Source: JASGDB01 sp049841315 (GTDB lineage: Bacteria > Bacteroidota > Bacteroidia > Flavobacteriales > Weeksellaceae). Taken from it: a stretch of 15,505 nucleotides of DNA. Shown here one piece after another: positions 7,670-14,808 of this stretch (the stretch's first letter is position 1; every line of letters begins with the position of its first letter). The translations under genes were made by a program, and so were the position numbers. The stretch lies in NCBI GenBank assembly GCA_049841315.1, contig JASGDB010000115.1:1-15505 (forward strand), written 5' to 3'. The notes beneath the pieces are model-generated. The model saw only the letters and a program-made list of their open reading frames with translations, searched no databases and was not told where the DNA came from.

Positions 7670-9148
7670 ATGAGTGTAGTAGCAAGGCAGGGTTTTAAAT
7701 ATTCCATTGTTGGGTATCTCGGTTTTCTTCTGGGAACTTTTTCGGCGATATTTATTTTCCCTTATGACATGGAGTTTTACGGGAAGCTGAGATTTGTTCT
7801 TCCTATGGCGGAAATATTTCTGCCGGTTGTGGTATTCGGGGTTTCTTTTTCTAATGTGAAGTTTTTTCATCAGACTTCTCTGGACGGGAAACATCATAAT
7901 TTCCTGTCGCTTTCCCTGATTTTTGTTTTTCTTAATTTTCTGATTGTTTCGGGCGGTTATCTTTTAGCCAATACGCTTTTTCCCGAGCTGAAAACCATGG
8001 AAATATGGAAAATGAAAAACCTGATTTTCCCATTGGTTCTGATTCTCGCGCTGAGTGCGGTTTTCAATAAATTCCTGTCGAATTACAAAAGGATTGTCGT
8101 TCCGAATATCTTTGAAAACCTCCTTCCGAAAATCGCCAATCTCGGAGCATTTGTACTGTTTTTCTTTCTTCATGTTCCCGAAAAAGGCGCATATCTTTTC
8201 TTTATCGTAATGTTTTTCATCGGATTGCTGGGATACATTTTTTATACGAATAAATTAGAAAGAATACAGCCCGATTTCAGCACGGATTATTTCAAAAAAG
8301 ACAGCCTTTGGAAAAATATTTTCAACTACAGTTTTTATGGGTTTCTCGGAAATATCGGGAATTTTATTGCGATGAGGATTGACAATGTCATGATTGGCGA
8401 ATTCCTGAATTTCGAGCTGAACGGAGTGTACAGCACACTTCTCGCCATTATTTCGCTGATTAGCATTCCGGCAATGGGATTGTACAATATTTCCGCTCCG
8501 ATTATCAACAAAACGATTGAGGAAGAAAACTACGAAGAACTCGACCGTATTCATAAAAAATCTTCACTTACGCTGTTTTTTACCGGATTGGTACTGCTTT
8601 CCTGCGTTCTTGTCGGATTTCATTATCTCACGGATTTCATTAAAAACGGACATCTTTTGAAACAGGCGGAACCTGTTGTCTGGGTTCTCGGTTTTGCAAC
8701 GCTTTTTGATTTGGCAACGGGGTTCAACGGACATATTATTTCTCTGTCGAAATATTACCGTTTCAATATTGTGGTGATGCTGTTCCTTGCATTCACTACC
8801 GTTGCGCTTAATCTTATTTTCCTGAAATACACTCACCTCGAACTACTCGGAATTGCGATTGCTTTTGCGATTTCCCTGACTTTGTATAACCTCATCAAAA
8901 TCATTTTCAATTACCGGAAATTCAACGTTTTTCCACTGACGATTGAGATGATGTACGCAATGATTCTGGGAACACTTGCGATTACGGTTGCCATACTTCT
9001 GCCCGATTTCAACAGCAGTTTTCTGAATCTGGTATACAAACCTTTAATAGTTCTTGCATTCTTCTTTACGGGAAATCATTTTATGAAAATTTTTCCTTTG
9101 GAAGACTATATCAGCAAATCTTTTTTGAAGAGTATTTTTAGATTTTAA
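7670..9148 (+). CDS. Wzx-like polysaccharide/lipid-linked oligosaccharide flippase family protein
   Basis: Multi-spanning inner-membrane protein of 492 residues with about 12-14 hydrophobic helices, of the polysaccharide-export branch of the MOP superfamily. Such proteins flip lipid-linked glycans from the cytoplasmic to the periplasmic side for surface polysaccharide or O-antigen assembly. Supporting features are the N-terminal VVARQGFKYSIVGYLGFLLG, the central FNYSFYGFLGNIGNFIAMRIDNVMIG (a helix with the conserved Arg-Asp pair of this family) and the GVYSTLLAIISLISIPAMG helix, then a matching second half. It is not in a glycosyltransferase cluster; the neighbours are unrelated, so the glycan cannot be named. 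The ATG start gives MSVVARQGF, typical for the family. A strong U-tract terminator was not found downstream. Confidence 0.85.
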   Translation: MSVVARQGFKYSIVGYLGFLLGTFSAIFIFPYDMEFYGKLRFVLPMAEIFLPVVVFGVSFSNVKFFHQTSLDGKHHNFLSLSLIFVFLNFLIVSGGYLLANTLFPELKTMEIWKMKNLIFPLVLILALSAVFNKFLSNYKRIVVPNIFENLLPKIANLGAFVLFFFLHVPEKGAYLFFIVMFFIGLLGYIFYTNKLERIQPDFSTDYFKKDSLWKNIFNYSFYGFLGNIGNFIAMRIDNVMIGEFLNFELNGVYSTLLAIISLISIPAMGLYNISAPIINKTIEEENYEELDRIHKKSSLTLFFTGLVLLSCVLVGFHYLTDFIKNGHLLKQAEPVVWVLGFATLFDLATGFNGHIISLSKYYRFNIVVMLFLAFTTVALNLIFLKYTHLELLGIAIAFAISLTLYNLIKIIFNYRKFNVFPLTIEMMYAMILGTLAITVAILLPDFNSSFLNLVYKPLIVLAFFFTGNHFMKIFPLEDYISKSFLKSIFRF

Positions 9149-9205
9149 TGTTTTAAAATATTACTAACACTCCGCTAAAAACATCCCGCTGCCACCTTCC
9201 CAAAA

Positions 9206-9306
9206 CCGAGGAATTATCTTGCGTTTATTTTTCGCAAGCTCGGGGTTTATGCCGAATATTGAAACCTAACGAAGTGGTTCGACGAAGTCAAATAAATTTG
9301 TTTGAC
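9206..9306. repeat. Structured intergenic region with nested inverted repeats
   Basis: Between the flippase and the copper ATPase, CTTGCG (9218-9223) pairs with CGCAAG (9233-9238) around a nine-base loop, and CCGAG (9206-9210) pairs with CTCGG (9239-9243), giving an extended hairpin with a 7-base bulge. Further on, ACGAAGT is repeated at 9269 and 9282, and GTCAAA/TTTGAC (9287-9306) forms another stem. No U-run follows, so termination of the flippase transcript is uncertain; the region looks like a degenerate interspersed repeat. The rest of 9149-9423 shows no gene; upstream of the ATPase only imperfect -7-like words (TTTATTTG at 9368, GAAATTTG at 9400) are seen. Confidence 0.5.
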
Positions 9307-9423
9307 ATTAACTCATTGTAATTCTGCCTTTGATGCTCAAAAACAAAATGATTATAACATCTTTCCATTTATTTGCAACGCTGTGATTTCAATTTTTTGG
9401 AAATTTGTATAAAATTTTTAAAA

Positions 9424-11865
9424 ATGGGAAGCTGCTGCAATAATCATAATCACGAAAACCAGCCTCATCCGAGCGAAAGAACCTCTCCAAGCTCCGTCTA
9501 TTACTGCCCGATGGAATGTGAAGGCGAAAAAGTGTATTTCCAGCAGGGAAAACGCTGTCCGGTCTGCAATATGTTCCTCGTTCCGATTGAAGAGAAAGAG
9601 GGATTTAAGCCATCAGTTGTTAGTCATCAGCCATCAGCAGAAAATGCCGGAAAATACTACTGTCCGATGTTCTGCGAGGGCGATAAAGTCTATGATTCCA
9701 ATATCGGTTGTCCTGTGTGCGGAATGGATTTGGTGCAGATTCCGGGGAAAGGAGAAGCCGTGCAGAACAATACTTTTCAGATTCTGAAGAAAAAATTCCT
9801 GATTGCACTGGCATTTACCATTCCCATTTTCTTTCTCGCCATGGGCGCAATGTGGATAGACATGCCGTTTTCCGAAAAAACAGGCGGCTGGATTCAGCTC
9901 TTGTTGTCTGTTCCTGTAATTTTTTATGCAGGATGGTTTCTGCTGAAAAGAGGGTGGGTTTCTTTCAAAACATGGAAACTCAATATGTTTTCCCTGATTG
10001 CATTGGGAACAGCCGCTGCCCTAATTTTCAGTATTATCGCATTAATTTTTCCTGAAATTCTTCCTCACGAACTGATGCACGGCGGAAAAATACCGCTTTA
10101 TTTTGAATCCGTCTGTGTCATTCTTACTCTGGTAATTATGGGACAAATGCTCGAAGCCAAAGCTCACCGGAAAACGGGAAAAGCGATTGAAGAACTCATG
10201 AATCTTTCTCCAGATACTGCAAATCTCATCACCGGAACTACGGAAAAGAAAGTTTCCTTAGCGGAAGTGAAAACTGGAGATATTCTGCGTGTAAAACCGG
10301 GAGAAAAAATTCCGGTGGACGGAAAAATCATCGAGGGAAATTCCAGCGTAGACGAAAGCATGATTACCGGAGAACCCATTCCGGCGGAGAAAAAAAAGGA
10401 TGATAAAGTAACTTCGGGAACACTGAACGGAAGCGGTTCATTCCTGATGAAAGCCGAAAAAGTCGGGGAAGATACACTCCTTTCCCAAATCATCAGAATG
10501 GTGAACGAAGCAAGTCGCAGCCGTGCGCCGATACAGAAATTAGTGGACAAAATCTCAGCAGTTTTCGTGCCTGTGGTTATCGGAATTTCCATTCTTACCT
10601 TTATTTTATGGAATATTTTCGGTGGTGAAAATAAAATGATTTATGCATTCGCCAATGCAGTTGCCGTGCTGATTGTCGCTTGTCCGTGCGCTTTAGGACT
10701 GGCAACGCCTATGAGCATGATGGTCGGCATCGGAAAAGGTGCAAGAAACGGAATCCTCATCAAAAATGCCGAAGCATTGGAACAAATGAGAAAAGTAGAC
10801 ATCATTATCACCGATAAAACGGGAACACTGACTGAGGGAAAACCCGGTCTTGACGATATCGAAATTTCCTCACCCCTAAATCCCCTCTCCCAAGGAGAGG
10901 GGACTTCGGACGCTAAAAATGAACTTCTGAAACTGGCAGCTTCTCTGAATCAGAATTCGGAACATCCTTTGTCTAATGCAGTTTTAAATGCTTTTGTCAT
11001 TCTGAATGAAGCGAATCGAAATGAAGAATCTTGCGAACAACATGGAGATTCTTCGCTGCGTTCCTCCGCTCAGAATGACAAATTAGAAAAGGTTGAAAAT
11101 TTTGAAAATATTTCCGGTAAAGGCGTGAAAGGAACGATTAATAATGAAGAAATTTTATTGGGAAATGAAGCACTTCTGAAACATTTCGACATCGAAGTTC
11201 CGAACAAATTAAAAGAAAAAGCATTTGAAAAACAGGACGAAGCCAAAACTATTTCCTATCTGGCAAAAGGAGGAAAAGTTCTCGGATTTCTGAGTTTTTC
11301 AGATAAAATAAAAACGGCTTCCAAACAGGCGGTTGATTATCTCCATTCCCAGAATATCAAAGTCATCATGATGACCGGAGATAATGAACATACCGCAAAA
11401 GCCGTTGCCCAAAAGCTGGGAATCAAACATTACGCTGCCAACTGCCTTCCCGAAGATAAAATGAAGGAAATAAAAAAACTGCAAAGCGAAGGAAAAATCG
11501 TTGCCATGACCGGAGACGGAATCAATGATGCTCCTGCTCTCGCTCAGGCAAATGTGGGAATCGCAATGGGAACAGGCTCTGATGCAGCGATTGAAAGTGC
11601 GGGAATCACTTTGGTAAAAGGCGATATTCTCGGTGTGGCAAAAGCCAGGATTCTGAGCGGAAAACTGCTGAAAAATATCAGGGAAAATCTGTTTTTTGCT
11701 TTTATTTACAACACGATTGGAATTCCCGTTGCTGCGGGATTGCTCTACCCGTTGTTCGGAATCCTGCTCAGCCCGATGATTGCGGCGGCGGCGATGAGTT
11801 TCAGTTCTGTTTCGGTTATTTTAAATTCATTGAGATTGAATAATGCGGAGATTGATGTGGAATAA
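9424..11865 (+). CDS. copA: Copper-translocating P1B-type ATPase with two N-terminal heavy-metal-binding motifs
   Basis: Inner-membrane pump that exports Cu(+) using ATP; 813 residues from ATG 9424. This start is preferred over 9373 because the protein then begins MGSCCNNHNHE, a Cys/His-rich metal-binding tip. Two heavy-metal-binding motifs follow (YYCPMECEG...CPVCNMFLVP and YYCPMFCEG...CPVCGMDLVQIP, about residues 26-106). Pump motifs: TGEP (315-318), CPC (420-422), phosphorylated Asp464 in DKTGT, HP (514-515), GDGINDAP (697-704), YN (762-763) and MSFSS (791-795), the last two marking Cu(+) specificity. The nucleotide-binding region is enlarged by two repeat-derived inserts, 482-495 and 524-553, and the linker between the metal motifs carries a third. 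Reading frame and all catalytic residues are intact. No copper chaperone or regulator gene is adjacent. Silver could also be a substrate. Confidence 0.92.
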   Translation: MGSCCNNHNHENQPHPSERTSPSSVYYCPMECEGEKVYFQQGKRCPVCNMFLVPIEEKEGFKPSVVSHQPSAENAGKYYCPMFCEGDKVYDSNIGCPVCGMDLVQIPGKGEAVQNNTFQILKKKFLIALAFTIPIFFLAMGAMWIDMPFSEKTGGWIQLLLSVPVIFYAGWFLLKRGWVSFKTWKLNMFSLIALGTAAALIFSIIALIFPEILPHELMHGGKIPLYFESVCVILTLVIMGQMLEAKAHRKTGKAIEELMNLSPDTANLITGTTEKKVSLAEVKTGDILRVKPGEKIPVDGKIIEGNSSVDESMITGEPIPAEKKKDDKVTSGTLNGSGSFLMKAEKVGEDTLLSQIIRMVNEASRSRAPIQKLVDKISAVFVPVVIGISILTFILWNIFGGENKMIYAFANAVAVLIVACPCALGLATPMSMMVGIGKGARNGILIKNAEALEQMRKVDIIITDKTGTLTEGKPGLDDIEISSPLNPLSQGEGTSDAKNELLKLAASLNQNSEHPLSNAVLNAFVILNEANRNEESCEQHGDSSLRSSAQNDKLEKVENFENISGKGVKGTINNEEILLGNEALLKHFDIEVPNKLKEKAFEKQDEAKTISYLAKGGKVLGFLSFSDKIKTASKQAVDYLHSQNIKVIMMTGDNEHTAKAVAQKLGIKHYAANCLPEDKMKEIKKLQSEGKIVAMTGDGINDAPALAQANVGIAMGTGSDAAIESAGITLVKGDILGVAKARILSGKLLKNIRENLFFAFIYNTIGIPVAAGLLYPLFGILLSPMIAAAAMSFSSVSVILNSLRLNNAEIDVE
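9607..9642. repeat. CATCAG short repeat inside copA, between the two metal-binding motifs
   Basis: CATCAG occurs at 9611, 9625 and 9632, with CCATCAG repeated 21 bases apart. The words agttgttagtcatcag and ccatcagc are typical of short intergenic repeats in flavobacteria. Translated in frame they give KPSVVSHQPSAEN, a linker of low complexity between two recognisable metal-binding motifs. Confidence 0.45.
10871..10907. repeat. CCCCTCTCC/GGAGAGGGG hairpin repeat inserted in frame in copA
   Basis: A perfect 9-bp stem, CCCCTCTCC (10882-10890) with GGAGAGGGG (10894-10902), has the loop CAA and is preceded by cacccctaaat and followed by acttc. This is the form of a common interspersed repeat of Bacteroidota and shares the stem core with the element at 4961-4977. 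It encodes SPLNPLSQGEGTS (residues 483-495) in the ATPase nucleotide-binding region, directly before the usual helix DAKNELLKLAASLNQ. Confidence 0.75.
10993..11082. repeat. 90-bp palindromic repeat inserted in frame in copA
   Basis: Inverted arms TTTGTCATTCTGA (10993-11005) and TCAGAATGACAAA (11070-11082) are exact complements, and inner arms GAAGAATCT (11023-11031) and AGATTCTTC (11046-11054) are too. The word tgtcattctga...gaagaatct is a familiar flavobacterial interspersed palindrome. The element is exactly 90 bases and codon-aligned, giving residues 524-553 of the ATPase, nine residues after its HP motif. Related pumps usually have only a short loop here (family knowledge). Confidence 0.8.
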
Positions 11866-11960
11866 AAAGCTCTGCCGTAAAAAAAAATACAGAAAATTTT
11901 GAAAGCAGTTCGCAGTTATGATAAACTGTGCTAAAATAATGCATAACGAGTTCTTACAAC

Positions 11961-13079
11961 TTATTTTTCCATGCTCTGCTTCGGAACTGTTTCCACCGGA
12001 TTTTCCAAGTTATCGTAATACAGCCATTCAATCGCTCTCGGAAATTCCTGCGACCAGAAAAATTCGTTGTGTGTACCTTCGGGATTGATGCTGGTGCGGA
12101 TTTCAAAATCGAAAAGATTTTTTTCTTCCCAGAGGTGCAGGCTTTCTTCAAAAAGGTGGATTCTCTTTACCATTTTCGAGCCTTCCTGTTCACCGCCGTA
12201 CAGATATACTTTTGTTTTAAAAGGCTTCCGGAAGCTCAGCATCGGGAAATTATTGTGAGGTTCTACCCAAAGCGACGGCGAAAAAATCAGTAATTTGGAA
12301 TACACTTCCGGATACAAAAATCCGCTGTAAATACTCACGAGGCCGCCCAGAGAACTTCCTCCGATTCCGGTAAATTCTCGTTCTTTTTTGGTGCGGTAGT
12401 TAATGTCCACAAAAGGTTTCAGCGTATCGGTGATGAATCGTATGTATTTTTTCCCTTCCGAACCTTTGGAAATTTCATCGTTATCAAAAATGTATTCATT
12501 GATACGTGATTCTTTCCCGTGTTCAACGGCAATGATAATTACATCGCCGCGACCGTATTCTGTCAGGAGAGACAGTTTTTTATCGATTTCCCAGTTGCCG
12601 TATTCACTGCCTTCATTGAAAAGATTTTGTGCATCCTGAAGATACAAAACCGGATATTTTTTATCGGTAGAATAATAATCGTAGGGGAGAAGTGCCCAGA
12701 CTTTCCGGCATCTGTCCAGCTGTGGAATGTAAAATTCTTCATCAATCACCTCCACAATCGGGAAAAACTCTTTTTTGAAAGGCCCCCAGTTGAGGCGCCA
12801 TTTTTCGGCTTTGTCTTTGGTTTCTTTCTGAATTTTTTCGGCTTTCCGGTTGGGTGTGATATTTCCGTGTCGGTCGAGTTCCACATTTTCCCAGCCGCCT
12901 TTCGTGAATTTGTATTCTATTTTTTCAGGTAAAAGAGCATCATCAATTTCAATATAATAATTTTCGTTGTCTTTTTTAATGAGTTGAAAATTAAGGTCTT
13001 TTGGATTCCATTTGTTGAAATTTCCTGTAATATATACATTCCGGTCGTCTGCATCATCGGTAAAAAGATTGAATCTCAT
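11961..13079 (-). CDS. Esterase-like alpha/beta hydrolase with N-terminal glycogen-binding-like domain
   Basis: Cytoplasmic protein of 372 residues without signal peptide. Residues 1-70 resemble the E-set/CBM48 domain that binds alpha-glucans: VYITGNFNKWNP (15-26), then YYIEI and YKFTKGGWENVELD. Residues 110-355 are an esterase D/enterochelin-esterase type hydrolase: GSSLG holds the nucleophile Ser243, GTHNEFFW gives His337, and the acid is probably in the segment YGGEQEG (294-300). Similar domain pairs exist in Fes/IroD-like and feruloyl-esterase-like proteins; neither siderophore nor xylan genes are nearby, so the substrate is open. It is convergent with copA, separated by 95 bases holding only a weak hairpin. 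Its 5' side is a repeat-rich gap that also contains a candidate promoter. The fold call is firm; the reaction is inferred. Confidence 0.82.
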   Translation of the reverse strand: MRFNLFTDDADDRNVYITGNFNKWNPKDLNFQLIKKDNENYYIEIDDALLPEKIEYKFTKGGWENVELDRHGNITPNRKAEKIQKETKDKAEKWRLNWGPFKKEFFPIVEVIDEEFYIPQLDRCRKVWALLPYDYYSTDKKYPVLYLQDAQNLFNEGSEYGNWEIDKKLSLLTEYGRGDVIIIAVEHGKESRINEYIFDNDEISKGSEGKKYIRFITDTLKPFVDINYRTKKEREFTGIGGSSLGGLVSIYSGFLYPEVYSKLLIFSPSLWVEPHNNFPMLSFRKPFKTKVYLYGGEQEGSKMVKRIHLFEESLHLWEEKNLFDFEIRTSINPEGTHNEFFWSQEFPRAIEWLYYDNLENPVETVPKQSMEK

Positions 13080-13104
13080 GCTGGATAATTCTGGTTTTAC
13101 GGTT

Positions 13105-13133
13105 TAAAGATAGGAAAAAGAAACAAGATACAA
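13105..13133 (-). promoter_or_regulatory. Candidate promoter of the esterase-like gene within a short-repeat tract
   Basis: On the minus strand TTG (13131-13133) is followed after 18 bases by TATCTTTA (13105-13112), seven of eight matches to TAnnTTTG, and the ATG lies 26 bases further on. Part of the spacer and the TTG come from a degenerate acaagata/caagaaacaag repeat (about 13118-13155), so the match may be chance. Confidence 0.4.
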
Positions 13134-13155
13134 GAAACAAGGAAAAAGATACAAG
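13118..13155. repeat. Degenerate short repeat of ACAAGATACAAG type
   Basis: The words gaaacaag and gatacaag alternate (gaaacaagatacaag, aaacaagg, gatacaag) upstream of the esterase-like gene. It is non-coding and distinct from the octamer array that begins 43 bases further on. Confidence 0.55.
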
Positions 13156-13197
13156 TGGGAATCTGCTCTCAATAACGTCAACAAATACCTCTCATCT

Positions 13198-13349
13198 TCT
13201 CCAAATCTCAAAGTCTCCAAGTCCCAAAATCTCCAAGTCTCAAAGTCCCCACGTCTCCAAATCTCAAAATCTCCAAGTCCCCACGTCTCCCAGTCTCCCA
13301 GTCCCCTCATCTCCCAGTCTCCCAGTCTCTCTTTCTCCCAATCTCAATA
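13198..13349. repeat. Octanucleotide tandem array, consensus TCTCCAAG, about 19 units
   Basis: From 13198 the sequence divides without gaps into 8-base units: TCTCCAAA, TCTCAAAG, TCTCCAAG, TCCCAAAA and so on, drifting to TCTCCCAG toward the right. About 19 units can be counted. The last unit, TCTCAATA (13342-13349), contains the complement of the rarA stop codon (13344-13346). A period of eight is not a multiple of three; the open frame that crosses it is an artefact. Arrays of 'ggagacttgg' words are known between genes in this phylum. It occupies most of the gap between rarA and the esterase-like gene. Confidence 0.9.
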
Positions 13350-14621
13350 TTTCCCTTTCCACTTTCTTTCCAGCTCTTCCCGGATTTTCTTTTCTGTGGA
13401 ATTATTTCCCGGTTCGTAAAATTTCGTCCCCGAAATATCTTCCGGCAAAAATTCCTGATTGACGAAATTTCCTTCGTAAGAATGGGCGTACTGATAATCT
13501 TTGCCGTAATTCATGCTTTTCATCAGCTTGGTCGGTGCGTTTCTCAGGTGAAGCGGAACGGGAAGATTTCCGGTCTGTTTCACCAAAGAAAGTGCGGAAT
13601 CTATTGCCATGTAGGCGGAATTGCTTTTCGGAGAAACGGCGAGATAAATAGCACATTCGCTCAAAATAATCCTTGCTTCGGGATTTCCGATAACGTTCAC
13701 AGCCTGAAAACAGTTATTGGCAACCGTCAGCGCATTCGGATTGGCAAGCCCGATGTCTTCCGAAGCGAGAATCAACATTCTTCGAGCGATGAATTTGATG
13801 TCTTCACCGCCGGCAATCATTCTTGCCAGCCAGTACACCGCACCGTTCGGGTCGCTTCCGCGTATAGATTTGATGAAAGCGGAAATAATGTCGTAATGCT
13901 GTTCGCCGTTTTTATCGTAAAGCGCAATGGTTTCCTGCAAAACCGACATCACATCTTCATCGGAAATTTCTTTTTTCTTTGAATTTTTAAACTGATTCAA
14001 AACCAATTCCACGGAATTGATGAGTTTTCTCGCATCACCGCCGGAATATTGGATGAAAGCCTGTTTGTCCTTAATGACGAATTTTTTTTCTTCATCCTTA
14101 TTGTAGCGGTTCAAAGCGATTTCTGCAAGCTCTTCTAATTTTTCGTAGCTCAGAGATTTCAAAACATACACCTGCGAACGGGAAAGCAGTGCGGAAACCA
14201 CTTCAAAGCTCGGGTTTTCCGTAGTTGCTCCGATGAGGACAATCCAACCTTTTTCCACTGCATGCAGAAGCGAATCCTGCTGGGATTTATTGAAACGGTG
14301 GATTTCGTCAATGAAAAGAATCGGTGATTTTCCCGAAAAAAGATTTTGTTTTTTGGCTTCTTCAATCACTTCCCGAACGTCTTTCACACCCGAAGAAACT
14401 GCCGATATTTTATAGAATTTTCTTCCCGACTGCTCGGAAATAATTTCTGCCAGCGTGGTTTTCCCCGTTCCCGGAGGCCCCCAGAAGATAAGGGAATTGA
14501 GCGTATCGTTTTCCAGCATTTTGCGGATAGTTCCCGATTTTCCGGTAAGGTGCTCCTGCCCCAAAACTTCATCAAGGGTTTTCGGGCGGAGTTTTTCAGC
14601 TAAAGGGATGTTGTTGCTCAA
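13344..14621 (-). CDS. rarA: Replication-associated recombination protein A (RarA/MgsA AAA+ ATPase)
   Basis: Cytoplasmic AAA+ ATPase of the clamp-loader clade that acts at stalled replication forks together with SSB. Its 425 residues match the family in length. Visible parts: Walker A GPPGTGKTT (48-56), Walker B ILFIDEIHRF (101-110), sensor 1 GATTENPS (131-138), arginine finger LLSRS (Arg148), sensor 2 GGDARKL (194-200), then the MgsA C-terminal domain with IKSIRGSDPNGAVYWLARM (250-268), ILASEDIGLANP and PLHLRNAPTKLM. The start is TTG at 14621: the N-terminus IPLAEKLRPKTLDEVLGQ is the usual RarA beginning, and no ATG or GTG lies in frame before the upstream stop at 14673-14675. The stop codon falls in the last unit of the octamer repeat. 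No strong promoter box was found; it may be read with tpx upstream. Confidence 0.94.
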   Translation of the reverse strand: MSNNIPLAEKLRPKTLDEVLGQEHLTGKSGTIRKMLENDTLNSLIFWGPPGTGKTTLAEIISEQSGRKFYKISAVSSGVKDVREVIEEAKKQNLFSGKSPILFIDEIHRFNKSQQDSLLHAVEKGWIVLIGATTENPSFEVVSALLSRSQVYVLKSLSYEKLEELAEIALNRYNKDEEKKFVIKDKQAFIQYSGGDARKLINSVELVLNQFKNSKKKEISDEDVMSVLQETIALYDKNGEQHYDIISAFIKSIRGSDPNGAVYWLARMIAGGEDIKFIARRMLILASEDIGLANPNALTVANNCFQAVNVIGNPEARIILSECAIYLAVSPKSNSAYMAIDSALSLVKQTGNLPVPLHLRNAPTKLMKSMNYGKDYQYAHSYEGNFVNQEFLPEDISGTKFYEPGNNSTEKKIREELERKWKGKY

Positions 14622-14808
14622 GGTTTGTCGTTCAGAGTTTAATTTTTGTTTTTTTGCTGTGAACCTTTTTTTTTAAAATAAATATGCCGAAAAATTGTTT
14701 CTTAGAATTGCTTAAGTTTTATCCACCAAAATTTTAAAAACGTGAAATACCGTTTTTTTTTCTATGATTTCGGGCATGATGCTAAAAAATTAAAAGAAAA
14801 CGAAATTT

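Noticed and set aside
9287..9306. GTCAAA/TTTGAC inverted repeat as a copper-regulator operator
   Set aside because: It is over 110 bases from the ATPase start, has no resemblance to known copper operators, and sits in a repeat-like stretch.
9373..9423. Upstream ATG for the copper ATPase
   Set aside because: It would add 17 residues (CDFNFLEICIKF) without family similarity, whereas ATG 9424 gives a metal-binding start and follows an AT-rich leader.
10993..11082. Palindromic insert as a sign that copA is a pseudogene
   Set aside because: The insert is exactly 90 bases, the frame stays open, and every catalytic motif before and after it is intact.
13104..13310. Open frame on the minus strand with a repeating WGLGDFE-type peptide
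   Set aside because: It is the translation of the 8-bp tandem array, with a period of eight residues, no start context and no homologous character.
13198..13349. Repeat array considered as a CRISPR
   Set aside because: Units are 8 bases without spacers; a CRISPR needs repeats of roughly 23-47 bases separated by unique spacers.
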